In this document: piece after piece, positions 35,012 to 44,281 of the stretch | Layout: each line of letters begins with the position of its first letter | Position numbering within the stretch: position 1 is the stretch's first letter | Program-made: the position numbers and the translations under genes | The notes under the pieces: model-generated | Seen by the model: only the letters and a program-made list of their open reading frames with translations | Database searches by the model: none | Told to the model about the DNA's origin: nothing | Origin: UBA937 sp031549725 | GTDB lineage: Bacteria > Spirochaetota > Spirochaetia > Treponematales > Breznakiellaceae | Direction of reading: 5' to 3' | Assembly (NCBI GenBank): GCA_031549725.1 | Contig: JAVBPH010000006.1 | Location: 1-60,727, forward strand | Length of the DNA: 60,727 nucleotides

Positions 35012-36634
35012 ATGAAAATACGCTGCAGATTATTCCTTTTCTTCCTTTTACCAATTCTTTTTATTTCCTGCGGAAAAAAGACCCCTAAGATACATTCCCT
35101 GGATCCTTCGGTGGGATTCCTGGGGGACGTTATTCTCATATATGGAGAAAATTTCGGGGATGAACAGAATGAATCATATGTTACCATCGGAGGTTTTCTC
35201 CCTACCTCATCCGCTTATGTGGAATGGAAAAATGACCGGATTTTATTGCGGATACCCGATTTTGGCGAATCAGGATTGATATATGTCCACAGGGCCGGAA
35301 AAAAAAGCAATGCCGCCCTTTTTTCCAACAAAGCCGCCATGCCCCAGCTGGTGAAAGGTACCATCCCCGGAACCGCCCCAATCATCGCATCCTTGAATCC
35401 TTCGGCAGGGGCAATTGGTTCTGTCATAACCATCCAGGGGGAAAATTTCGGGACATCCCGGGAAAACAGCACGGTCAGGTTCTACTGGGATGCGGAAACT
35501 TCCCTGCCCTCAGCGCAGAACGATCAATCCTGGGTTGAGGTATCCGCTTCCGAATTCGGGTATGACAGCTGGAGTGAACGGGAAATACGGGTCCGGGTAC
35601 CGGATGGAGCTACCGGCGGGAATGTGGTGGTCGAGACCTCCCGGGGAATAAGCAAACCCGTATTTTTTGATGTCACCGGAAAACCGGGGACAAAGGTTTT
35701 TAAGGACAAACGGAGCTATGCCATTTCCTATTCGGTGGATATAAAAGTAAAGGAATCAAAAATCCCGAATTTGCTGTATCTCTGGATGCCCAGGCCTGTG
35801 GAATCCGCATCCCAGAAAGTCCCGGAACTGCTCTCAAGAAATATAGAACCCTTCGTGGAAAACCACCGGGGAACCGCCCTGTACCAATTCAAGGATCTCC
35901 GGAAGGATTCGTCCAATTATGTAACCCTATCCTATCTGGTTGATGTATATAACGTGGAAACCACCGTCAGGTCCCAGAATGTCCGCCAGGCCGCGGGTTC
36001 CACCATGGCCAGCGTTTTCACCAGCCCTTCAGCCCTGGTCCCTTCCAACAATTCTTCAATTGTTGAAAAGGCTAAATCGATTGTGGGCCGTGAACAGAAT
36101 CCCTATCTGAAGGCGCAAAAAATATACCAGTGGCTGATCGACAGCGATAATATACAAATACAGTCCATGGATAATGGAGGAGCCCTGGAAGCATTAAGTG
36201 AAGGAAAAGCCGATGCATACCGGATTTCCCTGTTATTCTGCTCCCTGGCCAGGGCATCCGGGGTTCCGGCCCTGCCTGTGGCGGGAGTTCTGGTTGACAG
36301 ATCCAGGAACACAAAAAAGCATTACTGGGCTGAATTCTGGATTGACGGTCTGGGATGGATCCCGGTGGACCCCGTATTTGGCGCAGGTGCAGTAACCGAT
36401 CCGGTCAACCTGAGACCGAACTACAGCAGTTTTTATTTTGGGAGCATGGACAACCAGCGGATTACCTTTTCCCGGGGAGAAACCACCCTTTCCCAAATGG
36501 ACCACCAGGGCAGAATTACCGCCAGGGAACGGGAATATACCCTGCAGAACCTTTGGGAAGAGGCAATCGGCGGGCTGGATTCCTATTCATCCCTCTGGAC
36601 TGATATTAATATCACAGGTATGTATGTGAATTAA
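35012..36634 (+). CDS. Lipoprotein with two IPT/TIG domains and a transglutaminase fold
   Basis: 540 residues. Lipobox LFISC near residue 20. IPT/TIG domain 1 at about 28-105 (IHSLDPSVGFLGDVILIYGENFG) and domain 2 at about 130-230 (IIASLNPSAGAIGSVITIQG). A transglutaminase-like domain lies at about 365-460, with His in HYWAEFWIDGLGW and Asp in PVDPVFG. The position usually held by the catalytic Cys reads Ala (GKADAYRIS), so it is probably not a classical enzyme. Last gene of the ECF sigma operon; expected at the cell envelope. Confidence 0.8.
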   Translation: MKIRCRLFLFFLLPILFISCGKKTPKIHSLDPSVGFLGDVILIYGENFGDEQNESYVTIGGFLPTSSAYVEWKNDRILLRIPDFGESGLIYVHRAGKKSNAALFSNKAAMPQLVKGTIPGTAPIIASLNPSAGAIGSVITIQGENFGTSRENSTVRFYWDAETSLPSAQNDQSWVEVSASEFGYDSWSEREIRVRVPDGATGGNVVVETSRGISKPVFFDVTGKPGTKVFKDKRSYAISYSVDIKVKESKIPNLLYLWMPRPVESASQKVPELLSRNIEPFVENHRGTALYQFKDLRKDSSNYVTLSYLVDVYNVETTVRSQNVRQAAGSTMASVFTSPSALVPSNNSSIVEKAKSIVGREQNPYLKAQKIYQWLIDSDNIQIQSMDNGGALEALSEGKADAYRISLLFCSLARASGVPALPVAGVLVDRSRNTKKHYWAEFWIDGLGWIPVDPVFGAGAVTDPVNLRPNYSSFYFGSMDNQRITFSRGETTLSQMDHQGRITAREREYTLQNLWEEAIGGLDSYSSLWTDINITGMYVN

Positions 36635-36710
36635 AGGGATGATTGCCAGGGTGAATTCAGCTTTCTTATGTACTTCATATCCACCGGCGGTTGTAATATA
36701 ATAAACAAAA

Positions 36711-36741
36711 GAACCTCAATCACCGGACTTTTTAGAGGTTC
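36711..36741. repeat. Decayed MITE-type hairpin after the TIG lipoprotein gene
   Basis: GAACCTC...GAGGTTC with TTTTTAG in one arm resembles the family-2 end hairpin with several changes. It lies between the sigma operon and pyrH and could aid termination. Confidence 0.35.
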
Positions 36742-36814
36742 CCATAATAGAGATTACCGTCCTTTCAGCTGACGTGTCTTGAAAAAAGTGAACTGCATAC
36801 TATTAGGAGGCAAT

Positions 36815-37498
36815 ATGGTTACGGTTATATCGCTGGGAGGGTCCATTGTTGCTCCCGATTCGGTGGACGAGGCCTATCTGAAGGATCTTCTTGTCCTGCT
36901 AAAAGAAATGCTGGGACAAAATGAAAAACGCCGGTTCATTTTTGTGGTAGGCGGCGGCGGTCCTGCCAGGAATTACCAAAAAGCATATAGATCAATCTGT
37001 GAAAACACCCTGGACCAGGAGGCAGACTGGATAGGCATCATGGCCACCAGGCTCAATGCCCAGCTTATAAAGGCAATCATGGGGGAATGGTGTACCCAGG
37101 ATGTGGTGACCGATCCTACCCAAACGGGCCCTCTGGTGGGACGGGTCCTTGTTGCGGCGGGCTGGAAACCGGGGTTTTCCTCGGATTACGATGCGGTCCT
37201 CCTGGCGGAGAGGTTTAACGCGGACAAGGTAATAAACCTGTCCAATATAGACCGGGTATATACGGATGACCCAAGAAAGAATCCCCAGGCAAAGCCGGTG
37301 GATTCCATATCCTGGGCGGATTTCCGGGCCATGGTAGGGGACGAATGGGTCCCCGGGAAAAATGTTCCCTTTGATCCTATCGCCAGCAGACATGCCTCAA
37401 AAATAGGATTAAGGGTGATCTGTGCCGCAGGAAAGGATCTGCCCAATCTGAAAAAAATTCTGAATGATGAACCATTCATAGGTACCACCATAGGGTAA
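36815..37498 (+). CDS. pyrH: UMP kinase, archaeal-type
   Basis: 227 residues of the amino-acid-kinase fold: VISLGGSIVAP (phosphate loop), FVVGGGGPARNY, IGIMATRLNAQLIKAIMG, SSDYDAVLLAERF and LSNIDRVYTDDP. The pattern matches the archaeal-type UMP kinase group rather than the usual bacterial PyrH. Converts UMP to UDP. The ATG at 36815 has AGGAGG six bases upstream; the longer frame from TTG 36779 is not supported. carB follows after repeat R4. Confidence 0.82.
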   Translation: MVTVISLGGSIVAPDSVDEAYLKDLLVLLKEMLGQNEKRRFIFVVGGGGPARNYQKAYRSICENTLDQEADWIGIMATRLNAQLIKAIMGEWCTQDVVTDPTQTGPLVGRVLVAAGWKPGFSSDYDAVLLAERFNADKVINLSNIDRVYTDDPRKNPQAKPVDSISWADFRAMVGDEWVPGKNVPFDPIASRHASKIGLRVICAAGKDLPNLKKILNDEPFIGTTIG

Positions 37499-37526
37499 GG
37501 CGGACCGGAATATATCCCTGGATAAT

Positions 37527-37714
37527 CAAAAACCTTCTGCACGCTTTCGCGTGCGAGGCAGAGCGCGCGGGGCAGCGAGGTTTTTTGGTTCTGTAAGGAA
37601 TGAATTTTATGTGGGTTTAATACCCATACAATTTTCATTTAGAAGATTGTATGAACGCCCCGGAGCCTCCCACCCGGGAGCATGCAGAAGGTATTATACC
37701 CACTTGTGAATAAA
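37527..37714 (+). repeat. Structured intergenic repeat, copy R4
   Basis: 188 bp. The 5-prime arm CAAAAACC pairs with GGTTTTTTG around the GCACGC-TTTC-GCGTGC hairpin; the spacer is TCTGTAAGGAATGAATTTTA; the closing stem is GGGTTTAATACC (37613-37624) with GGTATTATACCC (37690-37701); an inner hairpin CCCGG/CCGGG lies at about 37659-37678; the tail is ACTTGTGAATAAA. It fills most of the 404-bp gap between pyrH and carB; a decayed MITE hairpin lies at 37790-37825. Confidence 0.85.
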
Positions 37715-37856
37715 CTTTTATTTTCCGGGGCAAATCAGAGTTTTCTGTATTTTTTTATCTTTACGATTTAAATTCCTTTTTAGTTTTAGGGGCCCCCGGA
37801 AACTGAAGTTTTTAAATATTCCCTTTATATTTTACTTCGTTTTTTTTCTGAAAATA

Positions 37857-37886
37857 TTCACAAAAACCCTAAAAAGATGCTAATTT
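37857..37886 (+). promoter_or_regulatory. Possible carB promoter
   Basis: TTCACA (37857-37862), an 18-base spacer and TAATTT (37881-37886), 16 bases before the carB ATG. Weak minus-10. Confidence 0.3.
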
Positions 37887-37902
37887 AAAGAAGCGAGGTA
37901 TC

Positions 37903-40900
37903 ATGAAGCGAAACGACATAAAAAAGGTTTTAATTATCGGTTCAGGCCCTATTGTTATTGGACAGGCCTGTGAGTTCGATTATTCCGGTACCCAGGCATG
38001 TAAAGCTTTGCGGGAACAGGGTTATAGTATTGTACTGGTAAATTCCAATCCGGCCACCATTATGACCGACCCGGTCATGGCCGATGCAACTTATATAGAG
38101 CCCCTCAATGTAAACCGTCTGGAACAAATCATTGCCAAGGAAAGACCCGATGCACTTCTCCCTAACCTGGGAGGACAGACTGGTCTGAACCTGGCCAGTG
38201 AACTGCAGAAAATGGGAATCCTTGATAAATATAAAGTTAAGGTCATTGGGGTTAACCTGGAAGCCATTGAACGCGGTGAGGACCGGGAGATTTTCAAGAA
38301 GACCATGCAGGAACTGGGAATCGATACTCCCCGTTCGGATATCGCCTATACAGTTGAAGAAGCGGAAAAGATTGCGGATGTCCTTTCGTACCCGGTGGTT
38401 ATCAGACCGGCCTATACCATGGGAGGTTCCGGCGGCGGTCTGGTATACAACGTGGAGGAACTCCGGACAGTGGTCAGCCGGGGTTTAGAATTATCCCTGA
38501 CACACCAGTGCCTGATTGAGGAATCCATCCTGGGATGGGAGGAACTGGAAGTTGAGGTAGTCCGGGACAGCAAGAACCAGATGATATCGGTCTGCTTTAT
38601 AGAAAACATCGATGCCGTGGGGGTCCATACGGGGGACTCCTTCTGTGCAGCCCCATTTCTTACCATTGATAAAAAACTCGAAAATAATCTGAAAGAACAG
38701 GCCTTTAAAATAGTTGAATCCATCGGGGTAATCGGGGGAACCAACGTCCAGTTTGCCCATGATCCCAAAACCGGCCGGGTGGTTATCATAGAAATCAACC
38801 CCCGGACATCCCGGTCATCCGCCCTGGCTTCAAAAGCCACGGGCTTTCCCATTGCCCTAATTTCGGCGAAGCTTGCCGCAGGACTTACCCTGGACGAGAT
38901 TCCCTATTGGCGGGACGGAACCCTGGAAAAATATACCCCCTCCGGGGATTACATCGTCCTGAAATTTGCCCGGTGGGCCTTTGAGAAATTCCGGGGAGTC
39001 AAGGACAGCCTGGGAACCCAGATGAAAGCCGTGGGTGAGGTTATGTCCATCGGGAAAACCTTCAAGGAAACCTTCCAGAAGGCTATCCGGGGGCTGGAAA
39101 ACAGCCGTTCCGGACTGGGTTTTGCCAAGGACTTCAACCGGAAAACCCTGGACGAGCTGATGGACCTGCTGCGGGAACCCACCAGCGAACGGTATTTTAT
39201 CCTCTACGAAGCCATCAGAAAAGGCGCAGATATAGATAAACTGTATGCGCTCACCTTCATCAAACCCTACTTCCTGAAAGAAATGAAAGAGCTGGTGGAT
39301 CTGGAAGAACAAATACTGAAAACCCCAGGCCAGCTTCCGAAAGATGAACTCCTCATCAAGGCAAAGAAGGATGGATTCTCGGATAAATACCTGGCAAAAA
39401 TATTAGGAATCAGGGAAAAGGATGTCCGCAAACGGAGAACCGAACTGGGGGTTGTGGAAAGCTGGTACCCTGTTCCGGTTTCCGGAAAAGAGGATACCTA
39501 CTATTATTATTCCAGCTACCATGGAACCGGTGAATCCAAGGTCAGCGACAATCCTAAAAAGATCATGATCCTCGGCGGAGGCCCGAACCGGATTGGCCAG
39601 GGGATCGAATTTGATTACTGCTGCGTCCATGCTGCCCTGTCATTAAAGAATGCGGGATACGAAACCATCATGGTAAACTGCAACCCCGAAACGGTTTCCA
39701 CCGATTACGATACCAGCGACAAACTGTATTTTGAACCGGTAACCCTGGAGGATGTTCTGCAGATTTACGAAGCAGAAAAACCCCAGGGCATTATTGTCCA
39801 GTTCGGCGGACAGACCCCGCTCAACATCGCCAGACAACTTTCCGACGAGGGGGTTACCATCCTGGGGACCAGTATCGACAGTATTGATATTGCCGAAGAC
39901 CGGGACCTGTTCAGGAAAATGATGGAACAGTTAAAAATCCCCATGCCCGAAGCGGGCATGGCATCGGATATTGACGAAGCAATAACCATAGCAAACAACA
40001 TAGGTTACCCCCTTATGATCAGGCCCTCCTTTGTGCTGGGGGGCCGGGGCATGGAAGTAATCTATGATGAGGCGATGCTCCGGGAATATGTGGCCCGGGC
40101 CGTGGGGGTTACCCCGGACCGGCCGCTCCTGCTGGACCGTTTCCTCAGGAATGCCCTGGAATGTGAAGCCGATGCCCTTTCGGACGGCAGGGACGTTTAT
40201 ATTCCCGCGGTGATGGAACACATCGAACTGGCCGGGGTCCATTCAGGAGATTCCGCCTGCATCATCCCGCCCATGTCGATTACTTCGGATCAGCTCCATA
40301 CTATAAAAGAGTATACCCGGAAAATAGCCAAGGCCCTGAAAGTTTCCGGTTTAATGAACATGCAGTACGCCATAGAAAACGGAAAGGTCTATGTTCTGGA
40401 AGCGAATCCCAGGGCAAGCCGGACGGTGCCCCTGGTATCAAAGGTCTGTAATATCCAGATGGCCAACCTGGCCACCCGGCTTATGATGGGAGAAAAACTT
40501 TCGGATCTCCACCTGAAAGAAAAAGAATTCAAACACTTCGGGGCCAAGGAAGCGGTTTTTCCCTTCGATAAATTTCCCGAGGTCGATCCTATCCTGGGAC
40601 CGGAAATGCGGTCCACCGGGGAAGTCCTGGGAATGGCGGGCAATTCGGCTTTAGCCTATTTCAAATCCCAGGAGGCTGCGGGGATTTTGCTTCCCTCGGA
40701 ACTGGATGCCCAGAAAGGAGCCGGAAAGGTGCTGATCAGCCTCTCGGATAAAACGGGGGAAGCCGCCAAGGACGCTGTTGAAGCGGCAAAACTTTTCCAG
40801 AAACTGGGCTTTACCATCCTGGCGACAGAAGGGACAGCGGCATTTTTCAGCATCCACAATATTCCCTGTGATATGATTGCGAAACTCAACGAAGGCCGGC

Positions 40901-41145
40901 CCAATGTGGTGGACGTGATCGTAAACCGGCAGGCGGCTATGGTGGTGAACACACCCAGCGCAAAACGGGATGCCATCAAGGATGAAGAGGTTATCCGCAA
41001 GGCAGCCCTGAAATACAAGGTTCCCTATATTACCACCCTGGCAGGAGCCACAGCAACCGCCGAGGGAATTGAGGCGGCCCGCAGCGGCAAGGGAAGCGTT
41101 AAATCCATCCAGGAATACCATAAGGAAATTAAGGATATCCAATAG
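37903..41145 (+). CDS. carB: Carbamoyl-phosphate synthase large subunit
   Basis: 1080 residues, full length. Two duplicated ATP-grasp synthetase halves: first LIIGSGPIVIGQACEFDYSG and IRPAYTMGGSGGGLVYN; second ILGGGPNRIGQGIEFDYCCV and IRPSFVLGGRGMEVIYD. The C-terminal MGS-like allosteric domain (from about 940) contains LGFTILATEGTAAFF. Makes carbamoyl phosphate for pyrimidines and arginine with CarA, which is not in this window. GCGAGG precedes the ATG. Proximity to pyrH suggests pyrimidine regulation (inference). Confidence 0.96.
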   Translation: MKRNDIKKVLIIGSGPIVIGQACEFDYSGTQACKALREQGYSIVLVNSNPATIMTDPVMADATYIEPLNVNRLEQIIAKERPDALLPNLGGQTGLNLASELQKMGILDKYKVKVIGVNLEAIERGEDREIFKKTMQELGIDTPRSDIAYTVEEAEKIADVLSYPVVIRPAYTMGGSGGGLVYNVEELRTVVSRGLELSLTHQCLIEESILGWEELEVEVVRDSKNQMISVCFIENIDAVGVHTGDSFCAAPFLTIDKKLENNLKEQAFKIVESIGVIGGTNVQFAHDPKTGRVVIIEINPRTSRSSALASKATGFPIALISAKLAAGLTLDEIPYWRDGTLEKYTPSGDYIVLKFARWAFEKFRGVKDSLGTQMKAVGEVMSIGKTFKETFQKAIRGLENSRSGLGFAKDFNRKTLDELMDLLREPTSERYFILYEAIRKGADIDKLYALTFIKPYFLKEMKELVDLEEQILKTPGQLPKDELLIKAKKDGFSDKYLAKILGIREKDVRKRRTELGVVESWYPVPVSGKEDTYYYYSSYHGTGESKVSDNPKKIMILGGGPNRIGQGIEFDYCCVHAALSLKNAGYETIMVNCNPETVSTDYDTSDKLYFEPVTLEDVLQIYEAEKPQGIIVQFGGQTPLNIARQLSDEGVTILGTSIDSIDIAEDRDLFRKMMEQLKIPMPEAGMASDIDEAITIANNIGYPLMIRPSFVLGGRGMEVIYDEAMLREYVARAVGVTPDRPLLLDRFLRNALECEADALSDGRDVYIPAVMEHIELAGVHSGDSACIIPPMSITSDQLHTIKEYTRKIAKALKVSGLMNMQYAIENGKVYVLEANPRASRTVPLVSKVCNIQMANLATRLMMGEKLSDLHLKEKEFKHFGAKEAVFPFDKFPEVDPILGPEMRSTGEVLGMAGNSALAYFKSQEAAGILLPSELDAQKGAGKVLISLSDKTGEAAKDAVEAAKLFQKLGFTILATEGTAAFFSIHNIPCDMIAKLNEGRPNVVDVIVNRQAAMVVNTPSAKRDAIKDEEVIRKAALKYKVPYITTLAGATATAEGIEAARSGKGSVKSIQEYHKEIKDIQ

Positions 41146-41153
41146 AAAATAAT

Positions 41154-41314
41154 CACAAACCTCGCCGCAGAGCAGCGAGGTTTGTTGGTTCTGTAAGGTA
41201 TGGATTTTATGCGGGTTTAATACCCATACAATGTTCATTTACAAGATTTTATGAACGTCCCGGAGCCGTACACCCGGGAGCGTGCAGAAGGTATTAAACC
41301 TACTTGCGAATAAA
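41154..41314 (+). repeat. Structured intergenic repeat, copy R5
   Basis: 161 bp, directly after carB. The 5-prime hairpin is CAAACCTCGC/GCGAGGTTTG and lacks the internal GCACGC hairpin of R4. Spacer TCTGTAAGGTATGGATTTTA, closing stem GGGTTTAATACC (41213-41224) with GGTATTAAACC (41290-41300), inner CCCGG/CCGGG hairpin, tail ACTTGCGAATAAA. Confidence 0.85.
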
Positions 41315-41315
41315 T

Positions 41316-41349
41316 AAAAAGGGCCCCGCCGAATAGCGCAGCCCTTTTT
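41316..41349. terminator. Bidirectional terminator between carB and the VOC gene
   Basis: AAAAAGGGC pairs with GCCCTTTTT, giving A- and T-tracts on both strands between two converging genes. Confidence 0.8.
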
Positions 41350-41373
41350 AAATTCTGCGGATTTAATCTGCAG

Positions 41374-41802
41374 TTACTTCATCATTTTTCCGTCATCGAA
41401 ATTCAGTTGCCAGATTATTCCAAATTTGTCGGTTACCATTCCATACAGCTTGGTCCAGAAGGTTTCCTGCAGTTCCATATCAACTATTCCTCCCTTTTTT
41501 AATTTATCAAAAAGGGTTTTTAATTCATTCATATTGGAACTGCTCACTATAGGGCTGATGTTATTTCCAGAGACAAGTTCAACCCCGGGGGGAACATCCG
41601 AGAACATAACCTCCGTACCCTGAATATTCAGGGCTGCATACATGACCCAATCCTTTGTTTCATCGGGAAGTTTAAAGGATGGATCCGGCGGGGCATCTTT
41701 ATAAACCATAATCTTGGGCATTTTTTGCCCAAACACATCCGCATAAAAAGCCAGCGCTTCCCGGCAATTTCCACTGAAGTTAATGAATACACTGAACGAC
41801 AT
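41374..41802 (-). CDS. VOC/PhnB-like protein (glyoxalase superfamily)
   Basis: 142 residues of the PhnB-like VOC type: INFSGNCREALAFYADVFGQ at the N-terminus, IQGTEVMFSDVPPG in the middle, and ETFWTKLYGMVTDKFGIIWQ at the end. Usually annotated as 3-demethylubiquinone-9 methyltransferase-like; true substrates are unknown. AAGGAAGG lies just upstream of the ATG. It follows the MFS gene on the same strand, separated by a hairpin. Confidence 0.8.
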   Translation of the reverse strand: MSFSVFINFSGNCREALAFYADVFGQKMPKIMVYKDAPPDPSFKLPDETKDWVMYAALNIQGTEVMFSDVPPGVELVSGNNISPIVSSSNMNELKTLFDKLKKGGIVDMELQETFWTKLYGMVTDKFGIIWQLNFDDGKMMK

Positions 41803-41864
41803 TTTTTCCTTCCTTTTTTACATAGAATATTTACTTCCGGACAAATTCCGGAATCTTAATGTAG

Positions 41865-41898
41865 GTAACTTCCAAAAACTGAAGTTTTTGGAAGTTAC
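41865..41898. terminator. Solo MITE-type hairpin after the MFS gene
   Basis: A 15-bp perfect stem (GTAACTTCCAAAAAC/GTTTTTGGAAGTTAC) that keeps the CTTCAG loop of the family-2 left-end hairpin. It lies between the MFS stop and the VOC start and probably terminates the MFS message. Confidence 0.65.
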
Positions 41899-41945
41899 TT
41901 ATAATTATAGTTCAGAAAAAACAGATTTTAAAGGAAAAAAGAAAA

Positions 41946-43184
41946 TCAGCCTTTCTTGGATTCGAGTCCATGAATTCCGGCATTCCGCAGAATTTTATTT
42001 GATGCAAAAAATATGCTTACCGCAAGAATGATAATACCGGAAATAACCATTAAAACATTTATGGGTATCCGGTCAGCCAGAGGACCAAAAATAATCATTC
42101 CCAGGGGCATCATGATACTTGATATCATGGTAAGAACTCCAAATACCCTTCCATGGAATTCCTCATCCACGTTCACCTGCAGAAAGACAGTTCCGGGGGT
42201 ATTAAAAAACGGCAGGACCAGCCCGATTATGCCCATGGCAGTAAGGTATAACCAGAAATTCCCCATGATCCCCAAAAACAGGGTTCCCGCACCGGCAAGA
42301 AAATATGCCAATCCCATGGTGGAAATCCGGTTTTTAAACCCGCCCCAAATACCAACCAGGATTCCGCCTGCGGTCATGCCAATGAAAAAGGCAATTTCCA
42401 GCGCCCCCAGCCTCCAGACCTCCGGGCCAAAACTGCGGCTTGTCTGCAGAGGAGTAAGAAAGGAAGGCGGCGCCGCAAAAAAATAAAAGATACTGCAGAA
42501 CAGGAAAAAACGTTTAAGTGCCGGGCTTTTCAGAATATACATAAAGCCCTCTTTTAAATCCATTCTGTAACGGACAGCACTCTCTTTTTCAGCTGCCTTT
42601 GCATGGGGAGAAGCCTTTACAAAAAAGAATACCAGGATAACCGATATGGCTGCGGTCACCACATCGATGAAAAAAATATATTCTATTTTTGCAAAATTCA
42701 TCAGGGCCGCGCTGGCCATGGGTGAAAACAGCATGGTTACTGACTGGATGGAACTATTAATTGCATTGACCCGGGTAAGGTTTTTTTCAGGCACCAACTG
42801 CGGAATAAAAGCATTAACCGCCGGCATCTGTATCCCCGAACCAAAAGACCGGATTACCAAACATAAAAACATAAGCCAAAGACTATCGCGGCCTGCCATG
42901 AATACCAAAGCCAGAATAAGAGTGGTTAATGCGATTCCTCCATCGGCCAGGTTAATCAGGTATTTGCGGTAATACCTGTCAGCCCATACACCTGCAAAGG
43001 GAGAAATAAAAAAAGAAGGGAGCATTCCGCAGAGAATGGAAATAGTCATCATATACCCGGATTGGGTTTTCATGACAATATGCCACATGATGGCATATTG
43101 AACCAGCATACTTCCAAAAAGAGATATAGCCTGCCCGGCTAAAAAATAAACAATATTTGACTTCCACTTTACATTTGAATCCAT
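41946..43184 (-). CDS. Major facilitator superfamily transporter
   Basis: 412 residues with about twelve hydrophobic segments and the MFS loop motif FAGVWADRYYRKYLI between helices 2 and 3, similar to the EntS/MFS_3-type exporters. The substrate is not predictable. Composition appears more AT-rich than the flanking genes, hinting at acquisition. There is no strong Shine-Dalgarno before the ATG. Confidence 0.82.
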   Translation of the reverse strand: MDSNVKWKSNIVYFLAGQAISLFGSMLVQYAIMWHIVMKTQSGYMMTISILCGMLPSFFISPFAGVWADRYYRKYLINLADGGIALTTLILALVFMAGRDSLWLMFLCLVIRSFGSGIQMPAVNAFIPQLVPEKNLTRVNAINSSIQSVTMLFSPMASAALMNFAKIEYIFFIDVVTAAISVILVFFFVKASPHAKAAEKESAVRYRMDLKEGFMYILKSPALKRFFLFCSIFYFFAAPPSFLTPLQTSRSFGPEVWRLGALEIAFFIGMTAGGILVGIWGGFKNRISTMGLAYFLAGAGTLFLGIMGNFWLYLTAMGIIGLVLPFFNTPGTVFLQVNVDEEFHGRVFGVLTMISSIMMPLGMIIFGPLADRIPINVLMVISGIIILAVSIFFASNKILRNAGIHGLESKKG

Positions 43185-43534
43185 TGTAATATTTACTACC
43201 TTTATATCATTGAAAGAATATCAGTACTGGTGATAGCTTTGCCATTTCTGTATCGGCACCACTAATGGGTTTTGTGATTTAATAATTTCGGTGATTACCT
43301 AATAAATAACAATCTGCGGATAATATAAATAATAACCAGCTTCTCCATACATTATTCTTTCTTAGTATCATTATAGTATAATCTGCCACTATGTTTCCAT
43401 TATTGTACTCATGAACTATTTTTTGAAGTGTTGTTTATTCCCGGATAAAAATTTTATTTCATAAACAAAATTTGAGCTGCATCTTACTATGCAATATTTA
43501 TAACTAATTATCATCCCCCGGGTTGTTAACTGTT
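43185..43534. other. AT-rich intergenic gap, 350 bp
   Basis: No gene, RNA or repeat is recognised here. It holds the upstream region of the MFS gene and the 3-prime flank of the pseudouridine synthase gene; a CCCCCGGG run at about 43514 is the only GC-rich feature. Confidence 0.4.
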
Positions 43535-44281
43535 TTATTTTTTCAGGTCCTTATCCAATTCTCCCAGGGTCTGCTCCTCAAAACTATTCCAAAGCCGGTC
43601 CTGTTTTAACACCGGCGCTGTTACCTGGATAATTCCGCCGTTTTTTTTAGGATCCGGAAATGCCAGAGACCGGGCATGCAGCCGGATTCCCCCCTCCCTT
43701 TCACTTCGTCTTGCCCCGTACTTTAAGTCACCCTTAATATGCAGCCCCATCGCCTCAAGCTGCGCCCTTATCTGGTGGTGCCTGCCGGTAACCAGTTCTA
43801 TTTCCAGAAAAGTATAATGTTCCCCCTGGCCGGTAATCCGGTAATTCAGCACTGCTTTTTGCCGCCGGGGATTTTCTTCGGTGAAACAAAAACTTTTATT
43901 GCGCCGGGGATCCACCTCAAGCCAATGGATTAAATCCCCCTTTTCCAAAAGAGGCCAGCCTGTCCTGGGGGTCTCCACGATAGCCCAGTAAAGTTTAACC
44001 GCCTTTCCCTGGGCAAACTGCTGGTTTAAAAAAGCCAGGGCCCCCGGGGTCCTGGCAAACAGGACACAGCCCGTGACCGGAACATCCAGGCGGTGAACCG
44101 CGGTCGGCATAAAGGGTTTACCCCCGGTGGTTTTTCCGGGACCAAACTGCCCTGCAAGAACATCCGGGAGGCTGATCATCCCCGGGCCTGCACCTTCCGC
44201 AGCTTCCCCGGCGGCTTTATTAATGACAACACAATTATCATCCAGGTACAGAATTCTTTCATTTTCAATATGCTGGTTCAA
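43535..44281 (-). CDS. RluA-family pseudouridine synthase
   Basis: 248 residues. Catalytic motif AVHRLDVPVTGCVLFART contains the HRLD Asp; later motifs ELVTGRHHQIRAQLEAMG and IKGDLKYGA are typical of RluA-type enzymes without an S4 domain. Isomerises uridine in rRNA or tRNA; the target is unknown. It starts at TTG 44281, 17 bases inside the upstream NagZ-type gene, with AGGAG nine bases before; no in-frame ATG fits. Confidence 0.82.
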   Translation of the reverse strand: MNQHIENERILYLDDNCVVINKAAGEAAEGAGPGMISLPDVLAGQFGPGKTTGGKPFMPTAVHRLDVPVTGCVLFARTPGALAFLNQQFAQGKAVKLYWAIVETPRTGWPLLEKGDLIHWLEVDPRRNKSFCFTEENPRRQKAVLNYRITGQGEHYTFLEIELVTGRHHQIRAQLEAMGLHIKGDLKYGARRSEREGGIRLHARSLAFPDPKKNGGIIQVTAPVLKQDRLWNSFEEQTLGELDKDLKK

